Assembly (NCBI GenBank): GCA_016278505.1
Contig: JADQBQ010000034.1
Span: 1 to 51,261, forward strand
Direction of reading: 5' to 3'
Source of the DNA: Clostridiales bacterium
Lineage (GTDB): Bacteria; Bacillota; Desulfotomaculia; Desulfotomaculales; VENG01
Length of the DNA stretch: 51,261 nucleotides
Part shown: piece after piece, positions 34,142-43,798 of the stretch
How the letters are laid out: each line of letters starts with the position of its first letter
How positions within the stretch are numbered: position 1 is the first letter of the stretch
Notes under the pieces: model-generated
What the model saw: the letters and a program-made list of their open reading frames with translations, nothing else
The model's database searches: none
Told to the model about the DNA's origin: nothing
Translations under genes and position numbers: made by a program

Positions 34142-35392
34142 TTAGCCTGTTGCCGCCTTATCTTTCCCAGTCTCATCCTGTAGTGCTTCCGTTGTCAGCA
34201 TCTTTGCGGGTCCGTCCACTGTTTTTCCCGGCGCATGTTCCGTACAAAAGTCACACGAACCACATTCACTGTTTTTGCTTTCTGGCTCCGTATAGGTATA
34301 CATGTTCCCTTCAAAATTCCTCAAAATAACTTTTTGATCAGACTGAGACATTAAGTATTGCGGTGCCACAGGAATTTTACCGCCGCCACCGGGTGCGTCA
34401 ACCACAAAAGTTGGAACAGCAAATCCGCTGGTATGTCCTCTCAGTCCTTCAATTATCTCTACACCTTTATTGACTGCTGTTCGGAAGTGCTCAATCCCTT
34501 GAGACAAGTCGCACTGGTACAGGTAATAAGGTCTTATTCGCATTCTAACCAGTTGGTGTAAAAGAGATTTCATTTTGTAAATACAGTCATTGACGCCCTT
34601 TAGAAGTACAGATTGGTTCCCCATGGGAATTCCTGCATTGGCCAGCCTGTTACAGGCGGCTATACTTTCTTTAGTAAGTTCTTTAGGGTGGTTGAAATGT
34701 GTGTTAAGCCAGACCGGATGGTATTTTTTCAGCATTTCACACAATTCAGGGGTTACCCTCTGAGGAAGAACCACAGGCATACGAGACCCTATACGGATAA
34801 TTTCCACATGCGGAATGGCCCTTAACTGGCTGATAATATGTTCAAGTTTGTCGTCATTTAATGAAAGCGGGTCACCGCCGGAAATTAAGACATCTCTAAT
34901 CACTGAATTCTTCTTAATATATTTAATTGCTTTTTCCACCTGAGCAAGTGGTAAAGACTGGTCTTTAGTACCTGCCATCCTTCTGCGGGTACAATGCCGA
35001 CAATACATCGAGCACCGGTCGGTGACCAGAAGGAGTACCCTGTCGGGGTACCGATGCGTAATGCCGGGCACAGGAGAATCCACATCCTCGTGCAGCGGAT
35101 CATCCATATCCGCGCAGGACATATGCATTTCGCGGGGATCAGGAACCGCCTGTTTCCTAATAGGACACGTGCGGTCATCTTTACTCATTAGACTTGCATA
35201 ATACGGGGTAATGGCCATCCGAAACTTATTCAAGCACTCTGAGATATCTTGGGCTTCTTGATCAGTCAAATTAACTACCTGGCGTAATCTATCAACACTT
35301 GTGATACGATTTCTAACTTGCCACTTCCAATTGTTCCATTCATTTTCACTGACATTTATCCACAGTGGTAGGCGTTTGAAATTACTACTCAT
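34142..35392 (-). CDS. kamA: Lysine 2,3-aminomutase
   Basis: A 416-residue radical SAM and PLP enzyme that converts L-lysine to beta-lysine. The cluster motif is C127-x3-C131-x2-C134 in CSMYCRHC. The PLP lysine is K339 in GGGGK. The two acidic residues that hold the lysine side chain are kept (D295 in QCDLS, D332 in VVDAPG), which argues against glutamate 2,3-aminomutase. A C-terminal ECGSCDFC cysteine group is present. In anaerobes beta-lysine serves lysine fermentation or N-epsilon-acetyl-beta-lysine osmolyte, but no ablB acetyltransferase or kam/kdd genes are adjacent. Confidence 0.92.
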   Translation of the reverse strand: MSSNFKRLPLWINVSENEWNNWKWQVRNRITSVDRLRQVVNLTDQEAQDISECLNKFRMAITPYYASLMSKDDRTCPIRKQAVPDPREMHMSCADMDDPLHEDVDSPVPGITHRYPDRVLLLVTDRCSMYCRHCTRRRMAGTKDQSLPLAQVEKAIKYIKKNSVIRDVLISGGDPLSLNDDKLEHIISQLRAIPHVEIIRIGSRMPVVLPQRVTPELCEMLKKYHPVWLNTHFNHPKELTKESIAACNRLANAGIPMGNQSVLLKGVNDCIYKMKSLLHQLVRMRIRPYYLYQCDLSQGIEHFRTAVNKGVEIIEGLRGHTSGFAVPTFVVDAPGGGGKIPVAPQYLMSQSDQKVILRNFEGNMYTYTEPESKNSECGSCDFCTEHAPGKTVDGPAKMLTTEALQDETGKDKAATG

Positions 35393-35442
35393 TTTTGCCT
35401 CCTAAGTACTATTTACTCAATATCTATTAAAACTGCCAACTT

Positions 35443-35472
35443 ATTATAACCTAAGGGGTTGTCTCACGGCAA
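35443..35472 (-). promoter_or_regulatory. Probable sigma-A promoter of kamA
   Basis: On the minus strand TTGCCG and a perfect TATAAT are 18 bases apart, with the -10 box 50 bases before the start codon; AGGAGG precedes the ATG. Confidence 0.55.
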
Positions 35473-35561
35473 GCACTAAATTCATTATTTTAAGGAGGCT
35501 ACAGACTCTGATATTTATAATATGCAGAAATTTCATGGGCGTGCTCCTATTTTCAGGGTTA

Positions 35562-37265
35562 TCAATGATCCAGCTGCATCAACCCTCGGGCGATTTCTTT
35601 AAATATGGGGGCAGCCGTTTCACCGCCACTGGCACCGTTTTGTACCAAAACTGTAATCACGTAGCGAGGTTGCGCCACGGGAACATATCCTGAGAACCAG
35701 GCATTTATAGAATCTCCTGACTGAGACTGTACCTGAGCTGAGCCGGTTTTGCCCGCGCTACCGTGGATATCAACAAAAGCAGCACTTCCTACACCGTTAA
35801 CGGTTACCCCTTCCAACATCTTTTGAAGAGTGCCTGCAGTGCTAGGCGACAACACTCTAATTCCGGCGGCGACGGGAAATTGTAAATCATTTCCTTGCAG
35901 GGAGTCTAATTCACCAACAATTTTGGGGGCGTAATATACACCGCCGGAAGCAATGGTGTTCATCATGGCCGTAATCTGAACAGGCGTTGCCAGAACCGGT
36001 CCCTGACCTATAGAACTGTTAGCAAGGTTGTAAGGCTCTGCAATAGCCTGAAGATTCTGCCTGATGTTAGGTTTTTTCGGCAGACCTGTTATGCCTGTTG
36101 CAGAAAGACCAAGCTTCTCTGCATAACTGATAATTCTTTCTGCTCCCAATTCTTGTCCTAATTGCACAAACGCGGGGTTACAAGAATTAACTACAGCATC
36201 AAAAAGATTTATCTCACCGTGCCCGGAGGAATGCCAGCACCGAATAGGGCTGTCCTGAGCTCCCCGACAATAGAATGTTGTACCTGGATCAGCAACCCCC
36301 TCCTCCAGTGCTGCACATGCCAGCACAAGCTTGAAAATAGAACCAGGCTGAAAAAGTGCGGCAGCACGATTAACAAAGACACCCTTGGTAATTTTATGCA
36401 CAGGAATTTTGGCAGGAGCCGGATTAAAATCCGGCCGGCTGGCGCTGGCGATAATATCACCTGTGTTGGGCTGCATAACCACCACAGCACCCTTTTTAAC
36501 GCTGCGGTCGAGTACCCTTTCTACGACTTGCTGCACATCTAAGTCAATAGTGGTAATAATGTTATACCGCTCCGGGTCGACATTGACCCTGTTTTCCAGC
36601 CTTATCTCTTTGGATATTATCCTTTGCTGTGCATCCATGATCACAGAGGCGCGCTGAACAGGGAATTCACCTTTAAGGAGGTGTTCATAGTACCTTTCCA
36701 GCCCCATAACCCCAACCCAGTCATCATAACCGTATTCCTTGTCCCCTGTGCTCTCCAGGCTCTCCAGGTTTGCGCGAGACTGTATTTTACCCAAGTGCCC
36801 GGTGATGTGTACCGCCACCGGGTCCGGCCCATACCGGTGTTTTACAGGCAATACGGCAACACCGCTTCCAGTATTGTTCCTGATTAGTTCAGCTTGTCCG
36901 GACGTCACATCGAAGGGTAAGTAAGAGGGCTTGTCCTGAAGGAATGGCCTTATATCAGAAGGTTCAACACCTAATATTTGCGCCAAGTTTCGGGCGCTCT
37001 TGTTTTTGTCTACAACGACAGAGGGGTAAATAACTATACGATTAGTCTTATAGGAACCGGTCAAAGAATTGCCGTCTTTGTCTAAAATCTCTCCCCTTGG
37101 ATATTGCTCCAAGCCCACTGTTTTGGTATCTCTGGCCAATGCCATCCGTGTCAATTTGTCGCTTTGTTCCAATTGAATATACCCTAATCGAGCTACTAGG
37201 CTTAAAAAGCAAATGATGATAGTACAAAAAGCTATTATCATCCGGGCTTCTCTTTTTGTTTGCAT
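35562..37265 (-). CDS. Class B penicillin-binding protein (transpeptidase)
   Basis: A 567-residue protein with an N-terminal membrane helix (about 8-28), a PBP dimerisation domain and a transpeptidase domain. The active-site motifs are SxxK in PGSIFKL, SxN in NSCNPAF and KTG in GSAGKTGSAQ. No PASTA domains follow, unlike SpoVD or PBP2X. It cross-links peptidoglycan on the outer face of the membrane; whether in elongation or sporulation cannot be told from the sequence. Confidence 0.92.
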   Translation of the reverse strand: MQTKREARMIIAFCTIIICFLSLVARLGYIQLEQSDKLTRMALARDTKTVGLEQYPRGEILDKDGNSLTGSYKTNRIVIYPSVVVDKNKSARNLAQILGVEPSDIRPFLQDKPSYLPFDVTSGQAELIRNNTGSGVAVLPVKHRYGPDPVAVHITGHLGKIQSRANLESLESTGDKEYGYDDWVGVMGLERYYEHLLKGEFPVQRASVIMDAQQRIISKEIRLENRVNVDPERYNIITTIDLDVQQVVERVLDRSVKKGAVVVMQPNTGDIIASASRPDFNPAPAKIPVHKITKGVFVNRAAALFQPGSIFKLVLACAALEEGVADPGTTFYCRGAQDSPIRCWHSSGHGEINLFDAVVNSCNPAFVQLGQELGAERIISYAEKLGLSATGITGLPKKPNIRQNLQAIAEPYNLANSSIGQGPVLATPVQITAMMNTIASGGVYYAPKIVGELDSLQGNDLQFPVAAGIRVLSPSTAGTLQKMLEGVTVNGVGSAAFVDIHGSAGKTGSAQVQSQSGDSINAWFSGYVPVAQPRYVITVLVQNGASGGETAAPIFKEIARGLMQLDH

Positions 37266-37345
37266 AAAAAAACCACTCCCCCCAGGTTTTCCCTACTATC
37301 AGGTTGACCCGTGGAAAGCGGTTTTATACTTTTTTTGATTATCCT

Positions 37346-38578
37346 TTAGGATCCTTTAGCTCGCCGCAGCATTGTATAAGGGGGAAGTTGGGGCAAACCA
37401 GGCAAGTAAACAGTCTGCCGGGGATGAGGTGCCCTGTCTATTGCATTACCATCCTCATCGTACATTTGGTGCACGCGGTATTTAAATTCTTTATCGGTGG
37501 GGGGCATTACCTCCAGTGATTCTCCACATGAAAAACGATTTCTTTGTTCTACTTTAACGGCACTTTTTGTATGGTCGTAGCCCGTTACCACACCTACAAA
37601 TGTATAAGGCCTTTTGTAAATCCCTTCTACCGGAACAAACCCGCTTTTCCCGGGCGGGCCGTCTATAAAACCCGTTATATAATCCCTATTGCTTACTTTG
37701 CTGATTTCTTCAATCCATTCCGGATACACGTGATAATTGTACGGATCTGCCCAATAAGCGTCAATTGCCTGGCGATAGATCTTGGTGATAGTTGCCACGT
37801 AGTGAATGCTTTTTACCCTGCCTTCAATTTTAAAACTACTAATTCCGGCTGCAAGTAAATTGGGGATGCGTTCCAGCAGGCACAAGTCCTTGGAACTCAT
37901 GATAAAACTTCCCCGCTCATCCTCACCAAACGGAAAATATTCCCCCGGTCTTTTCTCTTCCATGAGGGCATATTTCCATCGGCAGGCCTGGGCGCAATCT
38001 CCCCAATTGGCGTCTCTCCCGGTCATGTAGTTACTTAAAAGACAGCGCCCTGAATATGATATACACATGGCACCATGCACAAAAACTTCCAATTCCAGGC
38101 CAACCTTACTCCTAATCTCTCTTAACTCATCAAGGGAAAGTTCCCTGGCCAGCACAATACGCTTGATACCCCTTTGTTCCCAGAAGCGGGCGCTCATCCA
38201 GTTGGTAGTATTAGCCTGGGTACTTAAATGGACAGGTAAACCGGGCGCAGCTTGAGCAGCAAGTTCGATAACACCCGGATCGGAAGCGATCACAGCGTCA
38301 ACATCTAACTGCTGAAGTTCTTTTAAATAGCTGGGCAGAGCTGCAATATCACTGTTGTGAGCAAAAATATTTACCGTAACGTAAACCCTGACGCCCCGCG
38401 CATGAGCAAAGGATACAGCCCTTTGCAGCTTTTCCACATCAAAATTGGCAGCTGCGGTCCTCAGGCCAAAGCGGTTACCTCCCAGGTAAACAGCATCAGC
38501 TCCATAAGCAACAGCCACTTCCAATTTTTCCATATTTCCTGCCGGCGATAATAATTCCGGTTTATGCAATAAGATCAC
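37346..38578 (-). CDS. U32 family protein (YrrO/TrhP-like tRNA hydroxylation factor)
   Basis: A 410-residue U32 'peptidase'. It starts KPELLSPAGNMEKLEVAVAYGADAVYLGG; the four conserved cysteines lie around HGAMCISYSGRC and GDCAQACRWKY. Family members support prephenate-dependent 5-hydroxyuridine formation in tRNA, or other hydroxylations, rather than proteolysis. Its GTG follows directly on the mltG stop codon. A second U32 gene often sits next to this one in Firmicutes but is absent here. Confidence 0.87.
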   Translation of the reverse strand: MILLHKPELLSPAGNMEKLEVAVAYGADAVYLGGNRFGLRTAAANFDVEKLQRAVSFAHARGVRVYVTVNIFAHNSDIAALPSYLKELQQLDVDAVIASDPGVIELAAQAAPGLPVHLSTQANTTNWMSARFWEQRGIKRIVLARELSLDELREIRSKVGLELEVFVHGAMCISYSGRCLLSNYMTGRDANWGDCAQACRWKYALMEEKRPGEYFPFGEDERGSFIMSSKDLCLLERIPNLLAAGISSFKIEGRVKSIHYVATITKIYRQAIDAYWADPYNYHVYPEWIEEISKVSNRDYITGFIDGPPGKSGFVPVEGIYKRPYTFVGVVTGYDHTKSAVKVEQRNRFSCGESLEVMPPTDKEFKYRVHQMYDEDGNAIDRAPHPRQTVYLPGLPQLPPYTMLRRAKGS

Positions 38579-39637
38579 CTACTGGTATTTACTGATATTG
38601 GCATTATGCCCCTGTAGTGTTTTGGCAAAGGCGTGACTTCCGTCCGGCTTAGCTACGTAATATAAGTAATCAGTATCTTTGGGCTCAAGTACAGCCTGAA
38701 GCGATTTCCTTCCTGGTGCCCCGATGGGTCCAGGAGGAAGTCCGGAAACCTGATAGGTGTTGTACGGAGACTCAACTTCAAGGTCTTCATAATATATTTT
38801 AGACCGATGGCCCTGCAGCACATACTGCACAGTGGCATCTATCTGTAGTAGCATTCCCCGCTCCAACCTGTTAAATATAATTCCGGCAATAACCGGACGT
38901 TCTTCATCTACTTTTGCTTCCTTTTCTACCATGGACGCAATGGTGATGGCTTCCTGCAAAGAAAGCCCCATTGCCGCTGTATTTTCCAAAAAATGTAAAT
39001 GCTGCATTTCATCCCAAAACCGTTTTAACATGATGTTTATTATCTTTTTTTCAGTGATATTTCTCCCTACATGATATGTATCCGGAAAAAGGTATCCCTC
39101 CAGGCGGTACGAATCCTCAGGCAGTTCTTCCAATTGGTCAATAAACGGGTAAGAAAAACTTGCTTCCTCAACAAGTCGGTCAAAGCGATTTCTGTCAATG
39201 AGTCCCTTTTCCTGCAGCAAGCCGCTTATTTGTTCAATAGTGTACCCTTCCGGAACGGTAAAAATTATAGTATCGCTGGTTCCCTGCACTAGTAAATTAA
39301 CTATCTCCGGAATGGCCCGGGATGGACTTAAAGAGTAATTACCTGATTTTAACAGGCTGTCCTGCCCGGTAAAGCGCAGATAATAAACAAAGGCATTTGC
39401 GTTTTTGATTAACCCCTTTTGTTCTAAAAGATCAGCTATTTGATGACTGTTGGCACCTTTTGGAATGTTTACCATAACCTTTTTCTCAGCCCCGGGCTTT
39501 GCCGGCGAAAGGGCATTTGAAAAGTACAGTATGCCTGAAAAAATTAAGGCAGCCATACATAAGACCGGAAAAAAAAGTTTTATTCGGCCCATACCTTCAT
39601 TTCTCTTTTGGTTTTTGCTAAATGTGTAGAATCTCAT
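38579..39637 (-). CDS. mltG: Endolytic murein transglycosylase MltG
   Basis: A 352-residue protein with a membrane helix (about 20-40), a LysM-like subdomain (about 55-115) and the YceG catalytic domain. The catalytic glutamate is in ASMVEKEAK (about 238), followed by FNRLERGMLLQIDATVQY and ending GLPPGPIGAPG. It cuts nascent glycan strands outside the membrane. The start may be at codon 1 or at Met16. Between VanW-family and U32 genes. Confidence 0.94.
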   Translation of the reverse strand: MRFYTFSKNQKRNEGMGRIKLFFPVLCMAALIFSGILYFSNALSPAKPGAEKKVMVNIPKGANSHQIADLLEQKGLIKNANAFVYYLRFTGQDSLLKSGNYSLSPSRAIPEIVNLLVQGTSDTIIFTVPEGYTIEQISGLLQEKGLIDRNRFDRLVEEASFSYPFIDQLEELPEDSYRLEGYLFPDTYHVGRNITEKKIINIMLKRFWDEMQHLHFLENTAAMGLSLQEAITIASMVEKEAKVDEERPVIAGIIFNRLERGMLLQIDATVQYVLQGHRSKIYYEDLEVESPYNTYQVSGLPPGPIGAPGRKSLQAVLEPKDTDYLYYVAKPDGSHAFAKTLQGHNANISKYQ

Positions 39638-39702
39638 AATGTCACCACAAATCCCAATAATTAAACCTTATACTTCTAATTATTATAGCAGACAACTAGA
39701 CG

Positions 39703-39735
39703 GAAAAAAAGAAGAACAGCCCCTTAAAGGGGCTG
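39703..39735 (-). terminator. Terminator overlapping the end of the VanW-family gene
   Basis: CAGCCCCTT and AAGGGGCTG form a 9-bp stem that includes the stop codon. On the minus strand it is followed by TTCTTCTTTTTTT. Confidence 0.8.
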
Positions 39736-41442
39736 CTCCAAATTGCTGTGCTCCTCCGGTGCGTCTTCCGGGAAATCCTCATCTTCTTTAATTTGTTCTT
39801 CAGCCTCTGTTAAATTGTCACCAGTGCTTTCCTGGCCTGTGCCACTTCCTGTTGATACTTCTTCAGCAGGAGGTGGTTCCTCGACATTGTCTTGGGCCTG
39901 TTCATTATCATCATGGTTCCGATCCGTGCCGACTTCTGCCGGGTCTTCTTCTGAAGGAATTTCCTCGGTATTATCGGACGCTTGATTTTGACCCTGCTTT
40001 TCTTCAGGGGGTGGTTCCACCGGTGATATCGTTTCGCCATTGCCTTGGGTATGTTCTCCATTATCCATTTCGGAAGGTAATTTAATGGTGGTGTCTATCT
40101 CCTTAGTTCCAACAGCTATTATTTCATTCCGAGCACGATACAGGCTTTCGGGTAGGGGCTTATGCGTTTGCTCACCGTTTTGGCTGATTATCAGCTCACC
40201 TGCAGCTTTGTAGCCACGTATTCCTTCCTGCTTGATTATTTGCTCACCCTTGGCCAAATTGGGGTCTTTTTCATAAATCACTTCCGGCTCTAAAACGCGT
40301 ACTACCCATGACTTTATGGTTACATCTTTTTTGTTGTCGGTATTTCCGTAAATTTTAAAAGTTAATGAGTTATTGTCTGCTTTAGATTTAATTAGGACAT
40401 AACTATCCTGATTGTTTTTAAAACGGAAATCCAAATAATTAAAAGCAACTGTGGCGTCCCTTCCCACAGGGACATATCCCACCGGCAGTGAATGGTTGTC
40501 TCGTTCTGTTACTTCCAGGTTAGCCAAAAGAACAGCATTATAAAGGGTAGAGGAAACCTGGCATACGCCCCCGCCCAATCCATCTACAAATTCGTTATTT
40601 AAAATTATTTTTGCGTTTTTATAGCCTGCCTCTGTGCTGCGGGGTCCCACTACTTTATTAAAAGAGACTTCCTCGCCCGGTGATACCATTAGCCCATCCA
40701 AGGCTGCAGCCGCAACACGAACATTGTATGTTCTCCCCACTTGATTAGGATTGAAATTAGTACTATATGAGGATAAAAGACCTTTTAGTCCCATTGATTT
40801 AATGCTTTCTACAGTGTGGGTAGGTTCAATATCCACCATTGCAACCTCTGCTTCATAAGGCTCGACGCCGTGCGTAACGAGCATAAGTAACTTCTCATAC
40901 AGGGCTTCATGATCCACCTGGTGACCTTTTTGCCCCGGGATAATTTCAATGCTATCATCCGGTGTAATGCGAAAGCTGGCATCCACCGGCGCACTAGTAA
41001 CATCAGACAATAGGCTATTTACCTTAACCTTTAATTTTTTGCGGTCTAAATTAACGGCCAGAGGTATACGTATAATCTCATTGCGAACACGTACCCTTTC
41101 ATTCCAGCGCTGCCAAATAGGTCCGGTATGTCCCACCTGCAGGGCACGATCCATCACGGCTTGCTCATTAATGTCCACATCAATGGATTTCAGAGGCAGG
41201 TTGCGGCTGGTATTTTGAACCGTCAAGTTTACGTTTTTCTCCTTTAGTTGGTCTTCAAATTCCAACAGCTTTAAGACGCCCTGCTCCCTGCTTACACCTC
41301 CCAAATCAAGGTTTCCTGCATGAACGTTGGGCATTACCCGGTCGGTAGAAAAAGGCAATAAAGAGGCACCGGCAGAAGCGGCAACTGTTAACAGTAAGCT
41401 CATTATTAATATGGTGATAACTACTCCTGCCTTACGAGACAT
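39724..41442 (-). CDS. VanW family protein with G5 domain and acidic tail
   Basis: A 572-residue exported protein. It has a membrane helix at the N-terminus (about 5-28), two peptidoglycan-binding-4-like regions, then the VanW domain (VAAAALDGLMVSPGEEVSFN, GLGGGVCQVSSTLYNA). A G5-type domain and roughly 100 residues rich in Glu, Pro, Gln and Asn follow. VanW's own role is unresolved, though homologues are cell-wall associated. The ATG at 41442 is chosen because AGGGGGAG lies just before it; the open frame continues 23 codons further upstream. Confidence 0.87.
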   Translation of the reverse strand: MSRKAGVVITILIMSLLLTVAASAGASLLPFSTDRVMPNVHAGNLDLGGVSREQGVLKLLEFEDQLKEKNVNLTVQNTSRNLPLKSIDVDINEQAVMDRALQVGHTGPIWQRWNERVRVRNEIIRIPLAVNLDRKKLKVKVNSLLSDVTSAPVDASFRITPDDSIEIIPGQKGHQVDHEALYEKLLMLVTHGVEPYEAEVAMVDIEPTHTVESIKSMGLKGLLSSYSTNFNPNQVGRTYNVRVAAAALDGLMVSPGEEVSFNKVVGPRSTEAGYKNAKIILNNEFVDGLGGGVCQVSSTLYNAVLLANLEVTERDNHSLPVGYVPVGRDATVAFNYLDFRFKNNQDSYVLIKSKADNNSLTFKIYGNTDNKKDVTIKSWVVRVLEPEVIYEKDPNLAKGEQIIKQEGIRGYKAAGELIISQNGEQTHKPLPESLYRARNEIIAVGTKEIDTTIKLPSEMDNGEHTQGNGETISPVEPPPEEKQGQNQASDNTEEIPSEEDPAEVGTDRNHDDNEQAQDNVEEPPPAEEVSTGSGTGQESTGDNLTEAEEQIKEDEDFPEDAPEEHSNLEQPL

Positions 41443-41531
41443 TTTTCTCCCCCTTATATCTTGGAAATGATTGAAAACTGCTAATACATATTTAGACCAT
41501 TTATGGAACAAAAATGTTTCACTTTTCAGCC

Positions 41532-41569
41532 AAAAAAACCGGTTGCGATAATATAATCGTAACCGGTTT
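41532..41569 (-). terminator. Terminator after the DUF1292 gene
   Basis: AAACCGGTT-G-CGAT pairs with ATCG-T-AACCGGTTT, and on the minus strand a run of seven Ts follows. Confidence 0.88.
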
Positions 41570-41579
41570 GGATAGTCGT

Positions 41580-41879
41580 TTATTCCTCTTCGTCAAACTC
41601 TGCATTGGCCATAAATTCTTCCCATGCCGCCGCAACTTTATCCCACTCATCCTCATCTTCAATATCAACTAAAATTTCGTTCCCTTCCTCATCCTCACCG
41701 CGCTTCAGTACAATTGCTTCTGTAGCATCGTCCTCAGGGGGAAGAAGAACAGCGTATTCATTTTGGTCCACTTCCATGATATTGATAAGTTCAAAATTAT
41801 GTTCCTGGCCTTCCTCATCCAATAAGGTAATCATTTCCGGCCCATGTTCCTCATGACCGTTTTTAGGCAATGTGGACAC
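41580..41879 (-). CDS. DUF1292 family acidic protein
   Basis: A 99-residue, strongly acidic protein with the DUF1292 core (MITLLDEEGQEHNFELINIMEVDQNEYAVLLP, then EIVLKRG-like and DEDEWDKVAAAWEE). Function unknown; it commonly lies next to ruvX and ireB in Firmicutes, as here. The start is GTG, though a TTG nine bases later has better ribosome binding site spacing. Confidence 0.9.
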   Translation of the reverse strand: MSTLPKNGHEEHGPEMITLLDEEGQEHNFELINIMEVDQNEYAVLLPPEDDATEAIVLKRGEDEEGNEILVDIEDEDEWDKVAAAWEEFMANAEFDEEE

Positions 41880-41950
41880 CTCTTTCTTACAAAAAGTTAG
41901 GGTTTATTCTATATGATTCATGTAACCAGTGTCAAGGAACGCTATGATGA

Positions 41951-42379
41951 CTATAAACTGTGTGGTCTGCTATCCAAAAACCCTTGTAAAATGAGGGAAG
42001 CAGCCATCTTATCAATAACTTTGCGACGTTTGGCCCTGCTCATATCGGCACTGATCAAAAGCCTTTCGGCTTGCACAGTAGTAAGCCTTTCATCCCAAGT
42101 TTCCACCGGCAATCCCAGCCCTTCTTCTATTTCACTTATGAATTCCATTACTTTTTCGCCCTGCGGGCCGATAGTGCCATTCATATTGCGGGGCATTCCA
42201 ACCACAATTTTGGTTACCTCTTGTTCTCGCACCAACTCTTTCAGCCTTTTTAAATCCTGAGCAAAACCACCAGTACGGCGGATTACTTCCACTCCCTGGG
42301 CAGTAAGACCCAGCGCATCGCTAATGGCTATACCTATAGTTTTATCCCCCACATCCAGTCCCATTATGCGCAAATCCAA
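41951..42379 (-). CDS. ruvX: RuvX/YqgF pre-16S rRNA nuclease (putative Holliday junction resolvase)
   Basis: A 142-residue RNase-H-fold protein: LDVGDKTIGIAISD with the first catalytic Asp, VVGMPRNMNGTIGPQ, and ETWDERLTT with the second acidic pair; a final D in VIDKMAASLILQGFLD. Acts in 16S rRNA 5' maturation or Holliday junction resolution. Start codon is TTG. Confidence 0.94.
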   Translation of the reverse strand: MDLRIMGLDVGDKTIGIAISDALGLTAQGVEVIRRTGGFAQDLKRLKELVREQEVTKIVVGMPRNMNGTIGPQGEKVMEFISEIEEGLGLPVETWDERLTTVQAERLLISADMSRAKRRKVIDKMAASLILQGFLDSRPHSL

Positions 42380-42398
42380 TTTACCTCACTTTAACACT

Positions 42399-43346
42399 CT
42401 ATATTATTTTAATGCAAAACTCGGGGCACGCGGTACTGCAGTACCCGCACAAACGACACAGGTTTGGGTTAACAGTAGCTTTACCGGATACTATAGACAG
42501 AGCCCCGGCGGAACATTTTACCAAACATAAGCCGCAGGCCTGACACCAATCTTCTATATGTAGGCACCGGTTATACTGCGCAATTCTTTGTTGAATTGAT
42601 TCCGGTACGGCCTTACCTAGAAAAAAATTTATATTAAAATTTACCTCATCTGTTGTTTGCATACCAACAGCTACTGAGGCCAGTTCTTGAATACCTAAGA
42701 TATACCTTAATGCTTCATTTCTTTCAGCAATGAGATTACCTCCGCCCAAAGCCTTCATACCGTAGAGACCTTTTCCGGCTGAACGGGCAAAGGATATAGC
42801 ATCTGTCATTTCCGCCACAGAGCCATCCTGGATACCTATACCTGACTTATTAATGATGGGGTGAATAATATCAAGTTCCGGTGTTAGTGCTGCTGCTCTA
42901 ACACCCTGGATATGATGAGTCGATATTCCAATGGCCCGTACATAGCCTTTTTGGCGGGCAGCAATTAAACCCTCTACGGCTTCCCAGTGTCCCTTAATGG
43001 TCAAGGCGGATTCCTGTTCGTGAAGCAGAAAAATATCTATGTAATCGCGTCCTATGCCGCGCAATGCTTTTTCCACACTTTTTTGCACGCCTGCACGGGT
43101 ATAGTCGTAAGATTTAGACGACACAACTGTATCCCTAAAATTTTCTTTGATAGCCTCCTTTATGTATTGATAGTTATTATAGATTTGTGCGGTATCAATA
43201 AAATTTACGCCCTGTTCCAGTGCCGAGTGTATTACCGCCTTACCTCCTTTGACAGGGAGGGCGGCCTGCAGAGGACTTAAGGTCAGACTGCCGAAACACA
43301 GGCGGGAAACTAAAATTTTAGTATTACCCAGTTCGCGGTATTCCAA
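42399..43346 (-). CDS. Aldo/keto reductase with C-terminal 2[4Fe-4S] ferredoxin domain
   Basis: A 315-residue protein. The AKR barrel has the catalytic-type D-T-A-x-x-Y (NFIDTAQIYNN), a Lys in SSKSYD and His in LLHEQES. From about 265 a ferredoxin-like domain follows, with C-x2-C-x2-C-x3-C in CQACGLCLVKC and CRLCGYCSTACP. Such fusions are frequent in anaerobes; substrates are unknown and ferredoxin may supply electrons. TTG start with GAGAGG nine bases upstream. It is placed between ruvX and ireB, which are usually adjacent. Confidence 0.88.
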   Translation of the reverse strand: MEYRELGNTKILVSRLCFGSLTLSPLQAALPVKGGKAVIHSALEQGVNFIDTAQIYNNYQYIKEAIKENFRDTVVSSKSYDYTRAGVQKSVEKALRGIGRDYIDIFLLHEQESALTIKGHWEAVEGLIAARQKGYVRAIGISTHHIQGVRAAALTPELDIIHPIINKSGIGIQDGSVAEMTDAISFARSAGKGLYGMKALGGGNLIAERNEALRYILGIQELASVAVGMQTTDEVNFNINFFLGKAVPESIQQRIAQYNRCLHIEDWCQACGLCLVKCSAGALSIVSGKATVNPNLCRLCGYCSTACPEFCIKII

Positions 43347-43411
43347 TTTGATATTCCTCTCTCCAAAGCCATTGCTGCTGAAAGTCTTGATGCTTGTACT
43401 TTGCCCTGTTG

Positions 43412-43437
43412 AAAAAAGACCCGCCCTTGGGGCGGGT
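43412..43437 (-). terminator. Terminator of ireB
   Basis: ACCCGCCC and GGGCGGGT form an 8-bp stem, followed on the minus strand by TTTTTTC. Confidence 0.85.
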
Positions 43438-43442
43438 TGTCA

Positions 43443-43712
43443 TTATTTTTTGTTATGTTCGAGGTAAAACTTGACCAGTTCCTCCAGTAACTCATCTCTT
43501 TCCAACCGCCGAATCATACTCCTGGCATTATTATACCCTGTAATGTATGCCGGATCTCCGGAAATGAGATACCCTACCAATTGGTTAATAGGGTTATAGC
43601 CCTTTTCTCTTAATGCCTCATAAACAGTTAACAAAATATCACGTGCTTCGTTAACTTCCTCCGCCTGCACCTTAAACATTACTGTTTTATCAGAGAAATC
43701 ATGGGTCATCAT
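43443..43712 (-). CDS. ireB: IreB family regulatory phosphoprotein
   Basis: An 89-residue protein with the IreB (formerly UPF0297) sequence: [43 protein letters not shown] and [23 protein letters not shown]. In enterococci it is a substrate of the Ser/Thr kinase IreK that tunes cephalosporin resistance. The ATG at 43712 is chosen because GGGGAGG lies six bases upstream; the frame is open 11 codons further. Confidence 0.94.
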   Translation of the reverse strand: MMTHDFSDKTVMFKVQAEEVNEARDILLTVYEALREKGYNPINQLVGYLISGDPAYITGYNNARSMIRRLERDELLEELVKFYLEHNKK

Positions 43713-43798
43713 ATTCGACCTCCCCACAGGTATTACCCCATTCATTCAAACGTTATTATACCCGAAAATACCATGAAATACCAGAGGAGAACACAAAA

